Positions 13,911-14,142 of a stretch of DNA of 14,142 bases are shown here, one piece after another. Source of the DNA: Bifidobacteriaceae bacterium (lineage in GTDB: Bacteria > Actinomycetota > Actinomycetes > Actinomycetales > WQXJ01). Position 1 is the stretch's first letter. Each line of letters opens with the position of its first letter. The DNA is taken from positions 1 through 14,142 of the forward strand of contig JAISCU010000121.1 in assembly GCA_031265345.1 (NCBI GenBank), in the 5' to 3' direction. The translations under genes were made by a program, and so were the position numbers. The notes under the pieces were generated by a model that did not search any database, was not told where the DNA came from, and was given only the letters and a program-made list of their open reading frames with translations.

Positions 13911-14142
13911 CGGAATTGTTCGTCCAGGGCCGCCGGGCCGGGTTCGAGTTCGACCTGCGGCCTAGTGCTCCCGCCTATTTGCACGATGCCGCCGCGTGGG
14001 CCGCGGACGCGACTCGTCTTCCGCTCCTGCCGGACACGGAGCCTGCCGACCCGTCGCCCGGCCCGGCCGGAGTCGACCTCGTGGGCGCGGAGGGGACCGC
14101 GCCCGGCGCGTCCGTCCGTTTGCACGATGCCGCCGCATGGGC
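13907..14142 (+). CDS. Unrecognised protein, N-terminal part (runs off window)
   Basis: An open frame starts at TTG 13907 in TTGA, overlapping the upstream stop by 4 bases; TTG 13916 is an alternative. GGGAGA lies at 13898-13903. About 78 residues are visible with no stop before the window end. The sequence begins TELFVQGRRAGFEFDLRP and has a Pro/Ala/Gly-rich stretch (PDTEPADPSPGPAGVD). The motif LHDAAAWA occurs twice, 47 residues apart. There are no membrane spans or signal peptide. I do not recognise a family. Overlap with the glycosyltransferase-like gene suggests the same operon and a role linked to the glycan genes. Confidence 0.6.
   Translation, partial: MTELFVQGRRAGFEFDLRPSAPAYLHDAAAWAADATRLPLLPDTEPADPSPGPAGVDLVGAEGTAPGASVRLHDAAAW
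13979..14142 (+). repeat. Direct repeat, two near-identical 23-bp copies 141 bp apart
   Basis: Copies at 13979-14001 and 14120-14142 differ at one base (G or A in the sixth codon, both Ala) and each encodes LHDAAAW plus part of the next codon. They lie in the same frame, with starts 141 bp (47 codons) apart. The second copy runs into the window edge, so its true length is unknown. Confidence 0.85.

Overview
The window is high-GC DNA with dense same-strand operons, GTG/TTG starts, stop/start overlaps and TANNNT-type -10 boxes placed directly in front of start codons. This points to an actinobacterium (Actinomycetota). I cannot resolve the genus from the sequence alone. No rRNA, tRNA, CRISPR array, insertion sequence or transposase is visible, and no gene-free gap exceeds about 180 bases.

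Region A (1-3984) is surface-glycan assembly. It holds the 3' part of a polytopic membrane protein, a GtrB/DPM1-like membrane glycosyltransferase and a GtrA-like small membrane protein (the last two overlap by one base). Convergent to these is a membrane-anchored protein with a D-glucuronyl C5-epimerase-type domain. Together these resemble a three-component glycosylation module (lipid-linked sugar synthesis, flipping, extracytoplasmic transfer) followed by uronic-acid epimerisation outside the cell.

Region B (4107-10674) is a sugar or small-metabolite uptake and catabolism cassette. A ribokinase-like PfkB kinase is followed by a LacI-family repressor with a near-consensus promoter and a perfect 16-bp palindromic operator. 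The repressor leads a tightly coupled operon: ECF transporter S component, EcfT, two EcfA-type ATPases, a PF07090-like 'glutamine amidotransferase-like' protein without an obvious nucleophile cysteine, and a compact M24 (creatinase/prolidase-fold) hydrolase with all five metal ligands. I do not know a characterised pathway of this exact composition. The two ATPases are degenerate in complementary ways, and all the degeneracies fall into the same composite ATP site.

Region C (10727-14142) returns to glycan genes: a GT4-like glycosyltransferase, a 604-residue protein with a GT-B-like C-terminal half and a tandem-repeat linker, and the start of an unrecognised protein that runs off the window and carries an internal direct repeat.

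So a catabolic cassette sits between two blocks of polysaccharide genes. Three of the glycan genes (GT2, epimerase, GT4) appear to be transcribed leaderless.
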